NCBI RefSeq assembly: GCF_036711975.1
Contig: NC_091971.1
Location: forward strand, 8,501,501 to 8,565,500
Direction of reading: 5' to 3'
Source: Onthophagus taurus
Lineage: Eukaryota > Arthropoda > Insecta > Coleoptera > Scarabaeidae
DNA length: 64,000 nucleotides
Positions 10,401 to 20,821 of the stretch are shown here, in pieces. The number at the start of each line of letters is the position of its first letter. Position 1 is the stretch's first letter. The notes beneath the pieces are model-generated. The model was not told the DNA's origin. It saw only the letters and a program-made list of their open reading frames with translations, and made no database searches. The translations under genes and the position numbers were made by a program.

Positions 10401-12592
10401 TAAACCTAGAATTAGAACCATTCGGGTTTCAGCCAATTTATTCACCCTGTGACAATACCTTATATTCATCTACCTTGAATTTATGTATCATAGTCGATTG
10501 TTGGTGGTAGATTGATACCTAAACTATGAGATAGCTGTGGTGTTACCGAAATATGACGTAAAGTTTACGTATTAAGTTAACCTGAACATCGTCGGTGCTA
10601 CAGCAAGTCATTTTGCTATAGGTTTTGACAAGGTTTGTGTTTTTTTGTTTTGTGAGGTTGACTGTGAATCTTTAAGGTAAGTTATGATTATTATCCAATT
10701 TCAAAATGGAATTTGTGGTGTGCAGAATGCTACAACGTAGTTAGTTTAGCGTTTCTAATCTAAAAGGGTAAAGTGTTCCAATGTCCAATACCTGTATCAT
10801 AATCAGTGTGGATTTTAATCATTGGACACTGCGTCCAATAGCTATAATTATAAAATAGTTATTGGACAACAGTCAAACGCGATCATGTCAAAAGGCGATC
10901 ATATGATGAAGGTACATCTTCTCTAAAAGATATTGCCAATAAATATAATGCGTCCAAATCATCACTTGATTTTAAAATCAAACACCCAAGGCATAAAGAG
11001 AGTTTTGGGCCTTGCATCGTTTTAACTGCAAATGAGGAAACTGGTTTAGTATATTCCAATACAATAGATGGCTAATAGAGGTTTTCTTAGGAATAAAAAG
11101 AATATATTAATTCAGAACTTTCTGAAAGATAACCCAAGGAAAAATCCTTTTACTAATAACAAACCAGGAATCGGTTGGTTCAAAGCATTTTGAAAACGTA
11201 ATCCTGAAATTACATTTAGGACCTCTGAAGGAGTAACCGCTGCAAGCAGTTGCATGTCAGAAAACGACATAAGAAAATGATTTGAAGAGATAGAGGGATA
11301 CATAAAAGAGAGAAATTTAGAAAGTTAAAAGATCCTAATAAAATATTTAATGACGATGAAACAAGTTTTAATATATGTCCGTCCACAGGAAAGGTCTATG
11401 CGGAAAAAGAAGCAAGAAACGTGTACAATATTGAATCAAAAGAGAATATTACCGTGATGTTCACATTTTCCGCGGATGGTAATAAATGTTGCCCAATGAT
11501 AGTATTTCCCCAAAAAAAGATTCCTCAAATGGGGAATATGTAAGAGTGATGACGGGTGGATGATTGCGGAATCATCTATTTCTAGTAGAACGTAATGTTC
11601 CACTACCTGTTCTCCTTTTTGTGGATTTACATAAGTCACACGTTATGTATGAATTAAGTCTGTTATATAACAAACTGCAAATAGAACTTCTAGCTCTGTA
11701 TCCAAATGCAACTAGAATAATCAGCAGATGTGACAGTATTTAGGCCTCTTAAAGTTGCAAGAAGGAAAGAAGTCCAAAAGTGATCCAGGTGAAGTAATCA
11801 CCAAAATTATATTAACCACAAACATTAATAAATGGATTTAAAGCATGCGGTTTATATTCCTTTGACTCCAATGCAGTGGATTATATATAATGTAAGATTT
11901 TTTCATAAGGATGCAACTGTTATGCATGATCAGGATATGACATAGGTATAATGTTGAGGGCCACGGAAATGCGATCGAGAGTATTGAGATCGAAGGAAAT
12001 GCGATACAGGATGTTGATGGCGACTGGAATAAAGAAAATATGATCCCTGAACAAGAAAGTCGGCTATCTTTAGAGAAGTGCGGCTAAACCCGAATGATTC
12101 TAAGTCTAGTGTTAGTTCCAGTGACAGTGCTAGGTCGCGCTAGTTAATACTAGATATCTATATTTAACTAAAACTAGAATTAACACTAGAACTAGAAACA
12201 TTCGGGTTTAGCCGTCTTTTAGAGACGTGCAGCTAAACTAGAATGTTTCTAGTTTTAGATTTAGTGTTAGTTCTACATTTCCCATATTAGTCCATTATGT
12301 CGAGGTTTTACTATATTACAATATATTAATTGATCGTATTTGAATTAAGAAAAAAAATTATGATTAATTATAAATATACTTTTTATTTTAGATGAATTTT
12401 AGCGATCATACAAAAATAATAATGTGCACTTTAATGTCTGCAATAACGTACATCGATGATGACAAATCGTTCAGAACATTCCGATTCCAATCGATAATAA
12501 ATAACGGTTGCTCTCAAGACTTATACGAAAAGATGCGTTACGCGCACGATAAAGTCAACTCGGTGATAGATGACATGGTGAAAAATAAGTGA
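7492..12592 (+). CDS. polo: Polo kinase (PLK1 orthologue)
   Basis: Mitotic serine/threonine kinase acting at centrosomes, kinetochores and the midbody. Five coding exons: 7492-7581, 7683-7907, 7964-8871, 8928-9171, 12392-12592, giving 555 residues (Drosophila polo is slightly longer). All borders are GT-AG and the phases agree. The glycine loop is split by intron 1 (FFGK|GGFAKC). HRD is at 143-145, DFG at 163-165 and the T-loop threonine at 179 in KKTLCGTPNY. A destruction-box-like RKPL is at 299-302. Both polo boxes are present: box 1 from [20 protein letters not shown], with W373 matching the phosphopeptide-binding Trp; box 2 ends in DHTKII, with H495 and K497 as the phosphate pincer. All key residues are intact. 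Intron 4 is 3.2 kb and full of transposon debris, unlike the 56-101 bp introns before it. Confidence 0.97.
9240..9362. repeat. Short direct/inverted repeat pair in polo intron 4
   Basis: The segment AACTTGGGGTATTCC occurs at about 9290-9304 and again at about 9337-9351. Each copy is followed by a short inverted match (TCAAGTT, CTAAGTT), so each can form a small hairpin. It borders the first CTAG unit and may be the flank of an older element. No function is suggested. Confidence 0.4.
9816..10037 (+). pseudogene. Harbinger transposase (HARBI1-like), N-terminal fragment
   Basis: About 73 codons. The first 70 residues carry the N-terminal helical region of insect PIF/Harbinger transposases: QWCNELQRRN, DIRLLNELSEEPLDFLNYLR, MTETVYQKLFSLVSPLIKK, KDTVMR. 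The frame then ends after a short unrelated tail (SVCKINSYL). None of the DDE nuclease domain is present, so it is a deletion product. It faces the MADF frame tail to tail within 20 bp. Confidence 0.7.
10056..10250 (-). pseudogene. MADF-domain protein fragment of the Harbinger element
   Basis: The frame from the ATG at 10248-10250 gives 64 residues with the MADF core: VIVELIAMYKSKPGLWQVKN, YYDSTKKNAAYVKLAKKL. MADF is a Myb-like DNA-binding fold, and several PIF/Harbinger elements carry a second, Myb/MADF-type gene that helps the transposase bind its ends. The frame stops after GANKKSAINKN, shorter than a full MADF (about 80-90 residues), so it is likely truncated. An upstream extension to 10469 lacks similarity and runs into the inverted repeat and flanking CTAG element. 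Confidence 0.65.
10760..11860 (+). mobile_element. Decayed pogo/CENP-B-type DNA transposon
   Basis: In polo intron 4. The helix-turn-helix start is readable near 10890 as RSYDEGTSSLKDIANKYNAS, followed by FKIKHPRHKESFGP. The DDE_1-type nuclease follows from about 11350: FNDDETSFNICPSTGKVYAE, ARNVYNIESKENITVMFTFS, and further on elements of the second catalytic region around 11600-11760 (SHTL, QIEL, ALYPNAT, VFRPLK). Many stops and frame changes are present, so it is dead. The text GTCCAAT/ATTGGAC recurs in inverted form near 10781-10875 and may be part of the left end; I could not define the right end. Confidence 0.7.
12071..12281. mobile_element. CTAG inverted-repeat element, locus 2
   Basis: One full unit (about 12073-12217) runs from GCGGCTAAACCCGAATGATT to ACATTCGGGTTTAGCCGTC. 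A half unit follows (12221-12281, starting GACGTGCAGCTAAACTAGAA). The junction reads TTTTAG instead of the TTAA seen at most other junctions. Arms contain repeated CTAG words in opposite orientations on the two sides of a loop near 12140. Located about 110 bp before the last polo exon. Confidence 0.75.
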
Positions 12593-13270
12593 TACTTAAT
12601 GGTTAATTATTAAACGAAAGTTATCAAGAAAGAAAAACATTTTTAACGTGTCGTAAAACGATGAACTAATTCAATGTGCAGATTCGAACGTGGTGAAACT
12701 GAACATCCGAATTTATTATTATTTTATTAAAATGTACATTACTTGTGTTTATTTAGGCTATAATTGAAAACCTCTACATTTTTATTTTCTTATGCGCTAT
12801 ATGTATTTATATTTATGATACTATACTCAATGTTAAGCCTGCAATTTTTGTTCGATCCGAGTAACTATAACTACGTTAATTAATAAAAGAAAAATAGAAG
12901 AAAAAAAAACGACGTGAAATAGCGCGTAATAGTATTATATACAAGTTTTATTAAAAATAAACTAAAATATTTACTGTAGTTCGTTTTGTAACCGCGTTTA
13001 ATCCGTGATTAGAACATGTTTACTTTACCATGCTATGTTTTTAATTTTATAGTTGGAAAGGGAACGTTCTTTTTTTATTATAAAATATATTGTTTGTTTG
13101 ACAGAAAAAAAGTAAGTTAATTTGTAATATGTCTTAATTTTTTCTTTTTTTAAATGAAAATATTTGTTCGCAATACCCGAATTATTCAAATTATGTAGTG
13201 TTCAAATTAGTGTTATTTTAAATTGTGTATTGTGAACATATTGAATAAATGTAAACGTTTAGATATTAAA
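12593..13270 (+). other. Probable 3' UTR of polo
   Basis: AT-rich sequence after the polo stop. AATAAA at 13244-13249 is the best polyadenylation signal; an earlier AATAAA lies near 12954. No other feature. Confidence 0.5.
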
Positions 13271-15353
13271 CTGAATACGCGATTAATTTGATTTCATTTA
13301 TTATACTTTAGATTCTTTTTTTTATAAACGCATTTTGTAGCTTTAGCGGGATTTAATAAGATTTCTTACTTCCTCAGAAGTCCAAGAATTAGTGATATCT
13401 ACTTTATTTATCCAGTTCTGATAATGAGTGATTTGATATGGAGTTTTCTATTCTCTTTCTTCATCTCTTCCGGTTATATTTTTCTTTGGTTTCTTCTCTG
13501 TTTTTGTTAATTCATTTCTATTAAGAGAAAATATAATGGTAGAGGAAAAGTTGACGTTTAGTATTATTAGTTTTGATTGAAAAAGTTAATAATTAATAAG
13601 AAAAAACTTTATTCTTCAATTTCCTCGTTTATGTTAGCTCTCGTACTTTACAAGTTGAAGTCACCACAGGAAGAAATTTACTTTTTGTTGCAACTTACTC
13701 AATCCAACAAATGTTGTTACATAATTACATAATACCTTGTTAACAACGGTACAAAACCGAGTGGTTTATTTTTAAGTATTGTACCAAACGGGAATACCAA
13801 GTCAGAGATCACGACTTTTTTTATTCTTAACAACAGTGTATGCGTATTTTGCATTTTTAATTAATTTTATAACCTTGAATTTTTTTAAATTTTAAATTCA
13901 ACACTCAAATGAATGTATTAAATTGTAATTTGAACGTGAAACTTGTTATGGTAAAGATTTATGGTTTCAAAGATTTATTAATTCATTTTTTTATTGAAAT
14001 TTATTTAAAAGAAATCGAATAGAAAATATGCCCTATTCTTATTAATAGTAATAATTTATTCGCTACATTGTATGAATTGTAAAATAAAATTTGCACAAAA
14101 ATCATGAAGATAATTTGCATGGCCATCACGTAGGTACATAGTTCTTTTTCTATTGCATAAGAACGGTTGTTATTTTTTTCCTATTTTTAACTTTTGCAAT
14201 GAACGCTAACAGTAATCTAATAAACTTGCCATTGAGAACTAGAAAATCTATATAGATTTAGATTTTCAGTTTAGGCCACGGTCATTTTAAAAAACAAGTC
14301 ACATGAAAATTACACAATAAAAATTCCCCTCGTTTAACATTAAGCCACCTACACCACGTTCAAATAAAAAGAGAAAGTTCTTATCAAAAGTTTTAGTTAA
14401 TGAGATTAAGTTTTATCGAAAAGAATTGTAATGCGTTGTTATAACGTAGAAAGTAAGATTATATATAGTTTTAGAAAAAAGTAAAAGGGATAGTAAAGTA
14501 AGTAACGATTGAGTAGAAGTCGTTTTCGATGTCGCATTGAGCTTGAATGACAACTTGGACGAGATCTTTATTTTAATTACGTTACATTCCAAAAAGAAAA
14601 CGATGCGTCTACCGCGCACATAACTTTTTCAAGTTCTGGTTGTTAAAGACAAACTTGGACAAGGTCAAAGAAAGTGGTTTGTTTACATTATCGTTGTAAG
14701 CACGTGCAAACGTGCGACTTCGTGATATGGATTGGTGACCAGGTTTACCGTATGCCACAGAGAAAGTTTTTCTGATTGACACAGAAAAATAATATTTAAT
14801 ACTTTATTCATACACCTGAAATAATGCATTAATCAAGATAATCAAAAAAAAAATTATAATAATCAAACTCCTAATTCGTTGTTGGAGAAGAAATGAATTT
14901 GAATTCGAAAAGACTTTAAAAGAAAATTCCTTAACTTGTTTAGTTTGGTAACAAAAGAATTTTATAGCAATGAAAGTATGTTTTTAAGATTCATCGACAG
15001 AGAAAGTCAAGAAATAAAACCGACTTTCTTCATTTTTTTTTATTTTGGTGACACAAAACTAATTTTAAAATCGTTTATTAAAACTAATTTTTCATGATGT
15101 AATTATTTTCTAATTCTTCTTGGAAAATTTTCAAAAAAGCATCAACACAATCAAATTAAAAAGTCATTATGAAAAAAATGTTTCACTTTCACCAAACCAA
15201 AAAGGTAATTAAAGGTTCGCATTACAAACACATTCTAAGAACTTGAAACCAAGGTTCAAGGCGATATTGGAAAAGATAACTACCTTAGTAATTACCTCCC
15301 GGTCGTCGTCGTCGTCTTCTTCGTTGTCGTCTTTGTCTCATGACCCCACCTCT
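13271..15353. other. Intergenic DNA, nothing recognised
   Basis: About 2 kb of AT-rich sequence between polo and the lectin gene. A 68-codon minus frame at 14413-14619 has no family resemblance. A GTC-type microsatellite lies at 15302-15335 just upstream of the lectin promoter. No transposon signature was recognised. Confidence 0.45.
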
Positions 15354-15411
15354 TATATATAACTGTGTTAAATGAAGAATATCATCACAGTTCAACCTAA
15401 CCGTCCTAACG
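15354..15411 (+). promoter_or_regulatory. TATA promoter and non-coding exon 1 of the C-type lectin gene
   Basis: TATATATAA at 15354-15362 is a good TATA box. About 30 bases downstream, ATCATCACAGTTC is a plausible initiator. A short leader ends at 15411 with a perfect GTAAGT donor, and the matching acceptor (TGTTTAG) ends at 15495, 14 bp before the lectin start codon. A TATA box with a short spliced leader suits a regulated, tissue-specific secreted protein; that is inference. Confidence 0.6.
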
Positions 15412-15509
15412 GTAAGTACTCTCTTTTAGTAAGAAGGTTCTTAAAGAAACCTACGATTCAAATTTATTTTGTTATTAAGGTATTTTTGTGTTTAGTTAAC
15501 ATCTTCAGT

Positions 15510-18500
15510 ATGAAAATTTCCATCATCGTTTTCGTTGCCTTTTTTGGCATTACCTGTGCTCAATTTCCGGGTGGACGGATTTTGGAACCTCCAGTACCTG
15601 CTCTTTGTGCCAAAAGAACTATTCATGAAAGAACACCTGATGGTAAGTTAATAAATAAAAAATTTAATCTCTTTAAAAAGAATTCTATAGGATTTTCCAA
15701 GAAGTTGTTTTTTTGTTAAAAATAAATATGTTGTAATAACTAATTAGTAACTAATTAGGCATTAACAATACGCTAATTCAGTTTTGTAAAACTATTTGAG
15801 CTGTTATACGAAGAATCTTGTTGTGGTCTGATACCGCTTCCTCATAGGACGAGATCTTTTCGCGAAGAGTTGGGTTGGAGAGCGTTAGCGCGCATTCAAC
15901 TCTCAATTATTCTAAATTCTTTCCTGCATAAATGTTGGACATTTTGAGTTTACCTCGGAACTAACGCTGAGCTATCATCATATCTTGCCATTGATGTTAT
16001 CTGCTTTAGCCTACATAGCACTTTCCTCTAACTAAAATTCCGTTTTACTTGACACAATAACCTTTTCTTCAGTTAGACTACGTCATTTGCTGAAGGTTGG
16101 CCGAAACATTGTGCTTGAGACACCCATTTCTGGTTTTGGCTACTATTACATATAAATATAGTGGCTGGTTATTAGTTTCATTGATAAATTTTATCATTGG
16201 TTCCTGTTGTTGAAGTGTTGTAAGAAATCCTGAAACCATCATTTGCCATGTTTCCACATAACAGATTTAATCTACAGTTCATAACCATAAATTTGGTTTC
16301 TAAACCGTTCGAGAAAGCCAATTTAAGGAACTGTTTTAAATAAAAGTTAGAGCTGATCCTCAATGAACGGCTATACCCCTTGCGTAGCTCTTAAACCTCA
16401 TCTTTCTAGCAGAAATAAGTGGGTGACTGGCAGTTCTGTACAAGTTTTGGGACATATGGAACGTTAGCTCATTTATGTCTTAGCTGGAGAAATTCAACCG
16501 CTAAAGCTGTAGACTTAATGAGAAATCTTTAACATATTTTCTGATGAATGATGACCTTTTACAGCAGGAATCATCTTCCTTACACGTAGAACTTTTACAC
16601 CAACCATCAAGTTGGACTTCGGCGGTCTAGCTACAATGTTATGAATGATTGCTTCGGCGTTACACATAATTCTTTTTTTAGCACCCATTTTTGGAGTAAC
16701 CGCGTAGTTTAATTCGCCGATTGTGGCGATCATTCTGGCTATCACAACCTGATTCACTACTAAACAGATTAGTCCTGGTTTTATTAAATATCACGCCCTA
16801 AGAATCAAATCACGTTTCCTAGGAATCTTCCCCTGTAATATGTTTTTTAATCAATCGCATATATGACCGAGGAATTCGAGTTTGCCAGCTTTTGGTGCAG
16901 TTATTAATTCTCTTTTTGGATGTTACTTCGGTCAAGATCCATGATTCTTCTCAATGCTGCAAGACAGAAAAGACGCAACAACGCAGGAGTCTGATTTTTG
17001 TAGTTAGCGCAAAGGATCGGCTCCTAAATTTTGATAAATACGACTTTCGCTTTCTTTATCCTACAGCAATTTCTTGTAAGTAGTCCCATTGCTCGTTGAT
17101 TGTCCAAATCCTTGAAAATATCTTCGTCTTAGAGATTGGAAATTTAAAATTTCTATAACTAGACACTTTTAGATTTAATCTTTGGCAGAAATAAAATCAA
17201 AAGTAACAAAATTGGTGGAATGTAATGGTTTAAATTCTTGTTCTTCTTCCTGAACCCAATCTAACCTAATTCAACCCAACCTAACCGAACCTTTTCTTTT
17301 TTTTTTACGAGGTTGGGGTAAATCTGCAAACAGACACCCGGCCTAGAGGTAGTGTGGGGATGAGGTCTAGCCCCGACCCACTAAACACCCTTTTCTTCGT
17401 TTTTTATCCCTCTGGAACCGCTTACGCATAACTTTGGAGACTCTCCGCTCCATGGATATTCTCCCTCTTTAACCGAACCCAACCCAACTCATGATTTTTT
17501 ACTACATCGTCCTTAAATTTCTGTCTAAAACTAATCTTAACATGAACACAATCTAAATTTCTCATTCTATTTTTTTGTGTTCACCAACAATTGTACTTGG
17601 TCTTGTATGAATCTATAACTAAATGAGCAATTTAATGAATGCAAAATTCGTTTTTTAGCGTTTTGTTCTTTTAATGTTTGCCTTTACATATGAATAGTGA
17701 TTATTATTAGTGTTGTATTGTGCTCAGAAGTAAAGATGTTTAAGTGGTGAAAGTCAAAAACTAATTATTCATTTTGTTTCTCCAACATTTAATATTTCTC
17801 GGTGCTTAAAATGTTATAAAAACGTTTAGAAAACAATGGCCTAGAGTTTATATACCATATATAAAGTATCGAGATCGTAACATACGGTCTGTGACAATTA
17901 ATAGTCCATATATGTACGGCCTAAACCTTAGCCTTATTTCTTAAAATGTCCGAAAAATGTAATCTGGATCATTTTCGAGATGATCTCGTCAATTATTTTT
18001 TCGATACGTCATTTTTAAAGAATATACAATGTGATTTTTATCAAAGTAACTTAAAGAATTAGTTTTTAACACGTGTTACCAATTAAAGTAATTGATGTCG
18101 TTACAAGAATTTTAAACGCAACGACATGATCGAATCGAAACCTTTTGCAATGTTGCATCTTATGAATATTAATTGAGATACTCTTGCATGTGTTCCCATA
18201 TTAGTAACTGTCGACGGGTCGTAATTATTTTTAATGGTGAACCATCGCGATCCATCCTCTAAGGTATGCGCGAACCCGTTTCCACTTTGCTTCTTCTCTT
18301 TAAATTTATCGAGTTCACCGACTTTAAACCCATTCGTTTAATCAGGTTTAAATAATTTAAATAACATCAAAAAAAAATTTTGTCACGAAGAATAATTAAT
18401 GATTAAGCTCTCGACCATGAAATTAGAAATTCATATCGTTTAGGTATTCTTTCGTAATTGTGACATACTTTAAAAAGATCCGCTTTATTTAATATGTAAA

Positions 18501-19268
18501 TTTATGTTTCTCTGAATCATCTAATTTTTGAAAGGAGATTAAATTAAATGGAAGATTTTCAAGGAAATCTTAGTTGTTTACCACAGAATGTTTCCGGGAT
18601 GAATTTAATTTATTATAATGTGTTTTCTTTTAATTCATATCAGGTAAAGGATACATGTTCAGTTGGAGAGAACCATCTTTAAGAAATATCGAAGAAGATT
18701 GGTTGGGAGGTCGCAATTATTGTAGACAACGTTGTATGGATTTGGTTTCTTTAGAAACAAGCGCTGAAAACGAATGGGTTAAACAAAGAATTGTTAGCGA
18801 TAAGGTAAATAAATTCTCATTCCACTTCATTAACTTTAAACTTTCGCAATTGATGCAAATTCCAGGAAACTGAGTATTAATTTAATTTTTTTTTTCTCTG
18901 AATAGGTAAAATACATTTGGACTTCAGGTCGTTTATGTGATTTTAAAGGTTGCGAACGTGCTGATTTACAACCTGTTTCTGTAAACGGTTGGTTCTGGAC
19001 TGCCGTTTTACAAAAATTGGCTCCAACTACAAACAGGCAACAAAACGATTGGAGTGAAAATGGTGGCATTGGAAAACCTCAACCAGATAATCGCGAAGCA
19101 CAACAAGGTGGAGCTACCGAAAATTGTTTGGCTGTTTTAAATAATTTCTACAACGATGGTATTCATTGGCACGACGTCGCTTGTCATCACGTCAAACCAT
19201 GGGTTTGTGAAGAAAACGAAGATTTATTGAAATACGTTCGTTACACAAACCCCGAATTACGAGTTTAA
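15510..19268 (+). CDS. Secreted C-type lectin-domain protein
   Basis: Three coding exons (15510-15642, 18644-18804, 18906-19268) encode 218 residues; phases agree and borders are GT-AG. The start is chosen because MKISIIVFVAFFGITCAQ is a clean signal peptide right after a leader exon; a longer upstream frame from 15372 is intron readthrough. The C-type lectin domain covers roughly 45-205: NYCRQRCMDLVSLETSAENE, NGWFWTAV, QPD at 157-159 in the sugar/calcium loop, ENCLAVLNN, and HWHDVACHHVKPWVCEE. QPD usually points to galactose-type binding. The WND calcium motif reads WHD (186-188), so calcium and sugar binding may be altered. Insect lectins of this kind act in immunity or extracellular matrix; which applies is not visible. 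The gene has a 3-kb second intron with transposon remnants and is convergent with PIN4, 131 bp away. Confidence 0.9.
15800..16160. mobile_element. Possible Penelope-like element remnant
   Basis: Within the lectin intron. The text GAAGGTTGGCCGAAACATTG near 16093 resembles the 'gatggccgaaacgttg' tail that follows the endonuclease of many Penelope-like elements. Upstream translation gives no domain that I can name. Weak evidence. Confidence 0.25.
16161..17281. other. Lectin intron DNA, no recognised element
   Basis: Contains an 80-codon minus frame (16515-16757) and a 63-codon plus frame (16892-17083), neither recognised. Base composition is less AT-rich than the flanks, which fits old transposon sequence, but no domain could be named. 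Confidence 0.35.
17282..17479 (-). mobile_element. Short retroposed copy (SINE or 5'-truncated LINE) with target-site duplication
   Basis: The 10-bp direct repeat TAACCGAACC flanks it at 17282-17291 and 17470-17479. Read on the minus strand the 178-bp body ends in an A-rich tail (plus-strand T-run at 17294-17307), as expected of a retroposed copy. The body is GC-richer than the intron around it, with CCCCGACCCACTAAACACC at about 17372. No tRNA-like A/B boxes are evident, so a truncated LINE 3' end is more likely than a classical SINE. Confidence 0.7.
17480..18643. other. Remainder of the lectin intron 2, nothing recognised
   Basis: AT-rich DNA ending at the acceptor TTCATATCAG (ends 18643). 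No open frame above 60 codons and no repeat noticed. Confidence 0.45.
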
Positions 19269-19399
19269 TCAATTTAAAGTTTTTTTTTAAGATCAAGGGA
19301 TGACTGATGATTTTATTTATGAGTATTTAATTGATACCTTTTAATGTACAAAATAAATTTTAAACTAATTATTCGTTTTTTTATAATTATTTAATAAAC

Positions 19400-19827
19400 T
19401 CATTTTTTCCCTTCCACCATAATAATGTGATATCCAAACTTAGTTTTTATAGGCGGATCTGTGTAAATGGGATTATTAACGGTTGATATGGGTAAAGCAA
19501 AAGCAGCATCTTGAAATGGTCCGACCATAGAACCACGAGTCATCCAACCTAAATCACCTCCTTGTCTCGCTTTATCTTCACTATACGCTGTGGCTACTTC
19601 AGGAAATTTTTGTCCGGCTTTAAGTTTTTCGAGGGCTTCAAGACATTTACCTTGTTTCTCGCAGAGAATGTGTCTAACTTTTACGGCGGTTCCCCCTTTT
19701 TTTTCTTTACCACCTAAAAGAGTTAATTAAAACTTGGATTTATTAGAATTTTAGATGGACCTTTTTCGTTGTCTTCATCCCCTTTGTTGCCTCCTTTTGA
19801 TTTTCCGGCCGCTTTTTTTGGTGGCAT
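19400..19827 (-). CDS. PIN4: Parvulin-type peptidyl-prolyl isomerase PIN4
   Basis: Small parvulin that isomerises Xaa-Pro bonds; PIN4 is linked to ribosome biogenesis and chromatin. Exon 1 is 19761-19827 and exon 2 19400-19713, giving 126 residues, close to the usual 131. The N-terminus is basic and glycine/lysine-rich ([20 protein letters not shown]), as in PIN4. The PPIase domain (33-126) is almost textbook: [65 protein letters not shown]. The 47-bp intron uses a weak donor (GTCCAT) but is required to keep the frame. It faces SLC19 divergently (351 bp) and the lectin convergently. Confidence 0.95.
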
Positions 19828-20178
19828 ATTACTTAACCTCACTTTTTTCTTTAGATTTGACAGATATTTGTATTAGTTCTTTTTGTGTTTAAGGTTTGGT
19901 GTTAAATTGTAAATTAAATTCTAATTTCTTATTAATTAATTTTTGCTTTATTTTAAAATTAATTTTTTCGAATATTATTATTCGTTTGAGATATAAATTT
20001 GAATTATTTTAATTTTTATTATGCTATTTTAGCGTGTATTATATTATTTTTAGGTAATTACTTGTTTGTGTTTTGGTAATTGTGTTACTGTTCATGTTTA
20101 AATCCTTAGATTATCGATAAGATTGGGAATATCTTTTTTTATTATTTACAAAATTATTCTCAGAAGTAATTCGAGAAA
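19828..20178. promoter_or_regulatory. Divergent promoter region of PIN4 and the SLC19 distal first exon
   Basis: 351 bp between opposing start codons, very AT-rich, containing runs of TTAATTAATT-type sequence near 19930. No TATA box at a convincing distance. Inferred from orientation only. Confidence 0.5.
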
Positions 20179-20523
20179 ATGAGTGAAAGGTTGAAATACA
20201 TGTGTGAACGTTTAAGTGTTCCACAACCGTGGAAAAAACTATCAATAATTTTGTGTGGTTTTGCATTTTTTAAGGAATTCCGTCCGTCCGAGCCGTTTAT
20301 TTTCGAGTTTATTGCCGGGAATTGGGATTTGGGGAGAGAAGATGTAATGAGGCACGTTCTCCCTACGAAAAACTACGTTTATTTAACAATTTTCATCTTA
20401 GTATTCCTCATAAATGATTTAGTGATTTACAAAACTCTAATAATTTATTTAGGATTATCTGGGAGTGTTGTTTTTGGACTTTTATTATGGACCACAGATT
20501 ACTTGGAATTACAAATATCGCAG
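20179..20523 (+). CDS. SLC19-family transporter, distal alternative first exon (1a)
   Basis: 115 codons ending in phase 0 at a GTAATT donor, so it can join exon 2 at 26442 and give a 440-residue protein. It encodes the start of an SLC19 (thiamine/reduced folate) carrier: FFKEFRPSEPFIFEFIAGNW is the family's first transmembrane signature, followed by two more hydrophobic segments and LLLWTTDYLELQISQ. It is clearly related to exon 1b 300 bp downstream, but the conserved TDxxRYKP block is changed to NDLVIYKT, losing the Arg and Pro. It may be a working alternative exon or the surviving first exon of a lost tandem copy; no other exon lies between 20524 and 20821. Confidence 0.7.
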
Positions 20524-20821
20524 GTAATTGAAAAAGAATAATTTAACTTTTATTTTATAAATAATTATAAACATTATATTATAGATGTCATTTGTGTTGC
20601 CTATACTAACATTATTTACCCAATTTAAGTTGGTATTAAAAATGTTGGTATTTAATCAAGAGCGCATAACCTATTTGAATCATTATAAATGTATCCTTTC
20701 GTGACATTCGTTGATATCAATTCGAAAATGCTTTACCTCGCAAATACTTTTACGATGTGATTCTTATTACTAACTGAATAATATAGTGTAACGATTAATC
20801 GCGGAAAATAATCTCCGCAAA

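Larger units (their letters stand above)
9363..10440. mobile_element. CTAG inverted-repeat element, locus 1 (one half unit plus one unit split by Harbinger)
   Basis: A right half-unit (9363-9438) has the loop-side text AGATTGTTGTATATTTTT and the arm GAACTAACACTAG. It abuts TTAA at 9439-9442. A second unit then begins (GGCTAAACCTGAATG, TTTCTAGTTC) and runs to 9510. It resumes at 10373 with AGATTGTTGTATATTTTT and ends with CATTCGGGTTTCAGCC near 10435. The Harbinger element at 9511-10372 lies between the halves. The same element recurs at 12.1, 51.2 and 60.4 kb. It encodes nothing. Confidence 0.75.

Noticed and set aside
15372..15509. Upstream ATG and in-frame extension of the lectin start
   Set aside because: The stretch contains a clear leader exon, a GTAAGT donor and an acceptor; the extension is intron readthrough and would bury the signal peptide.
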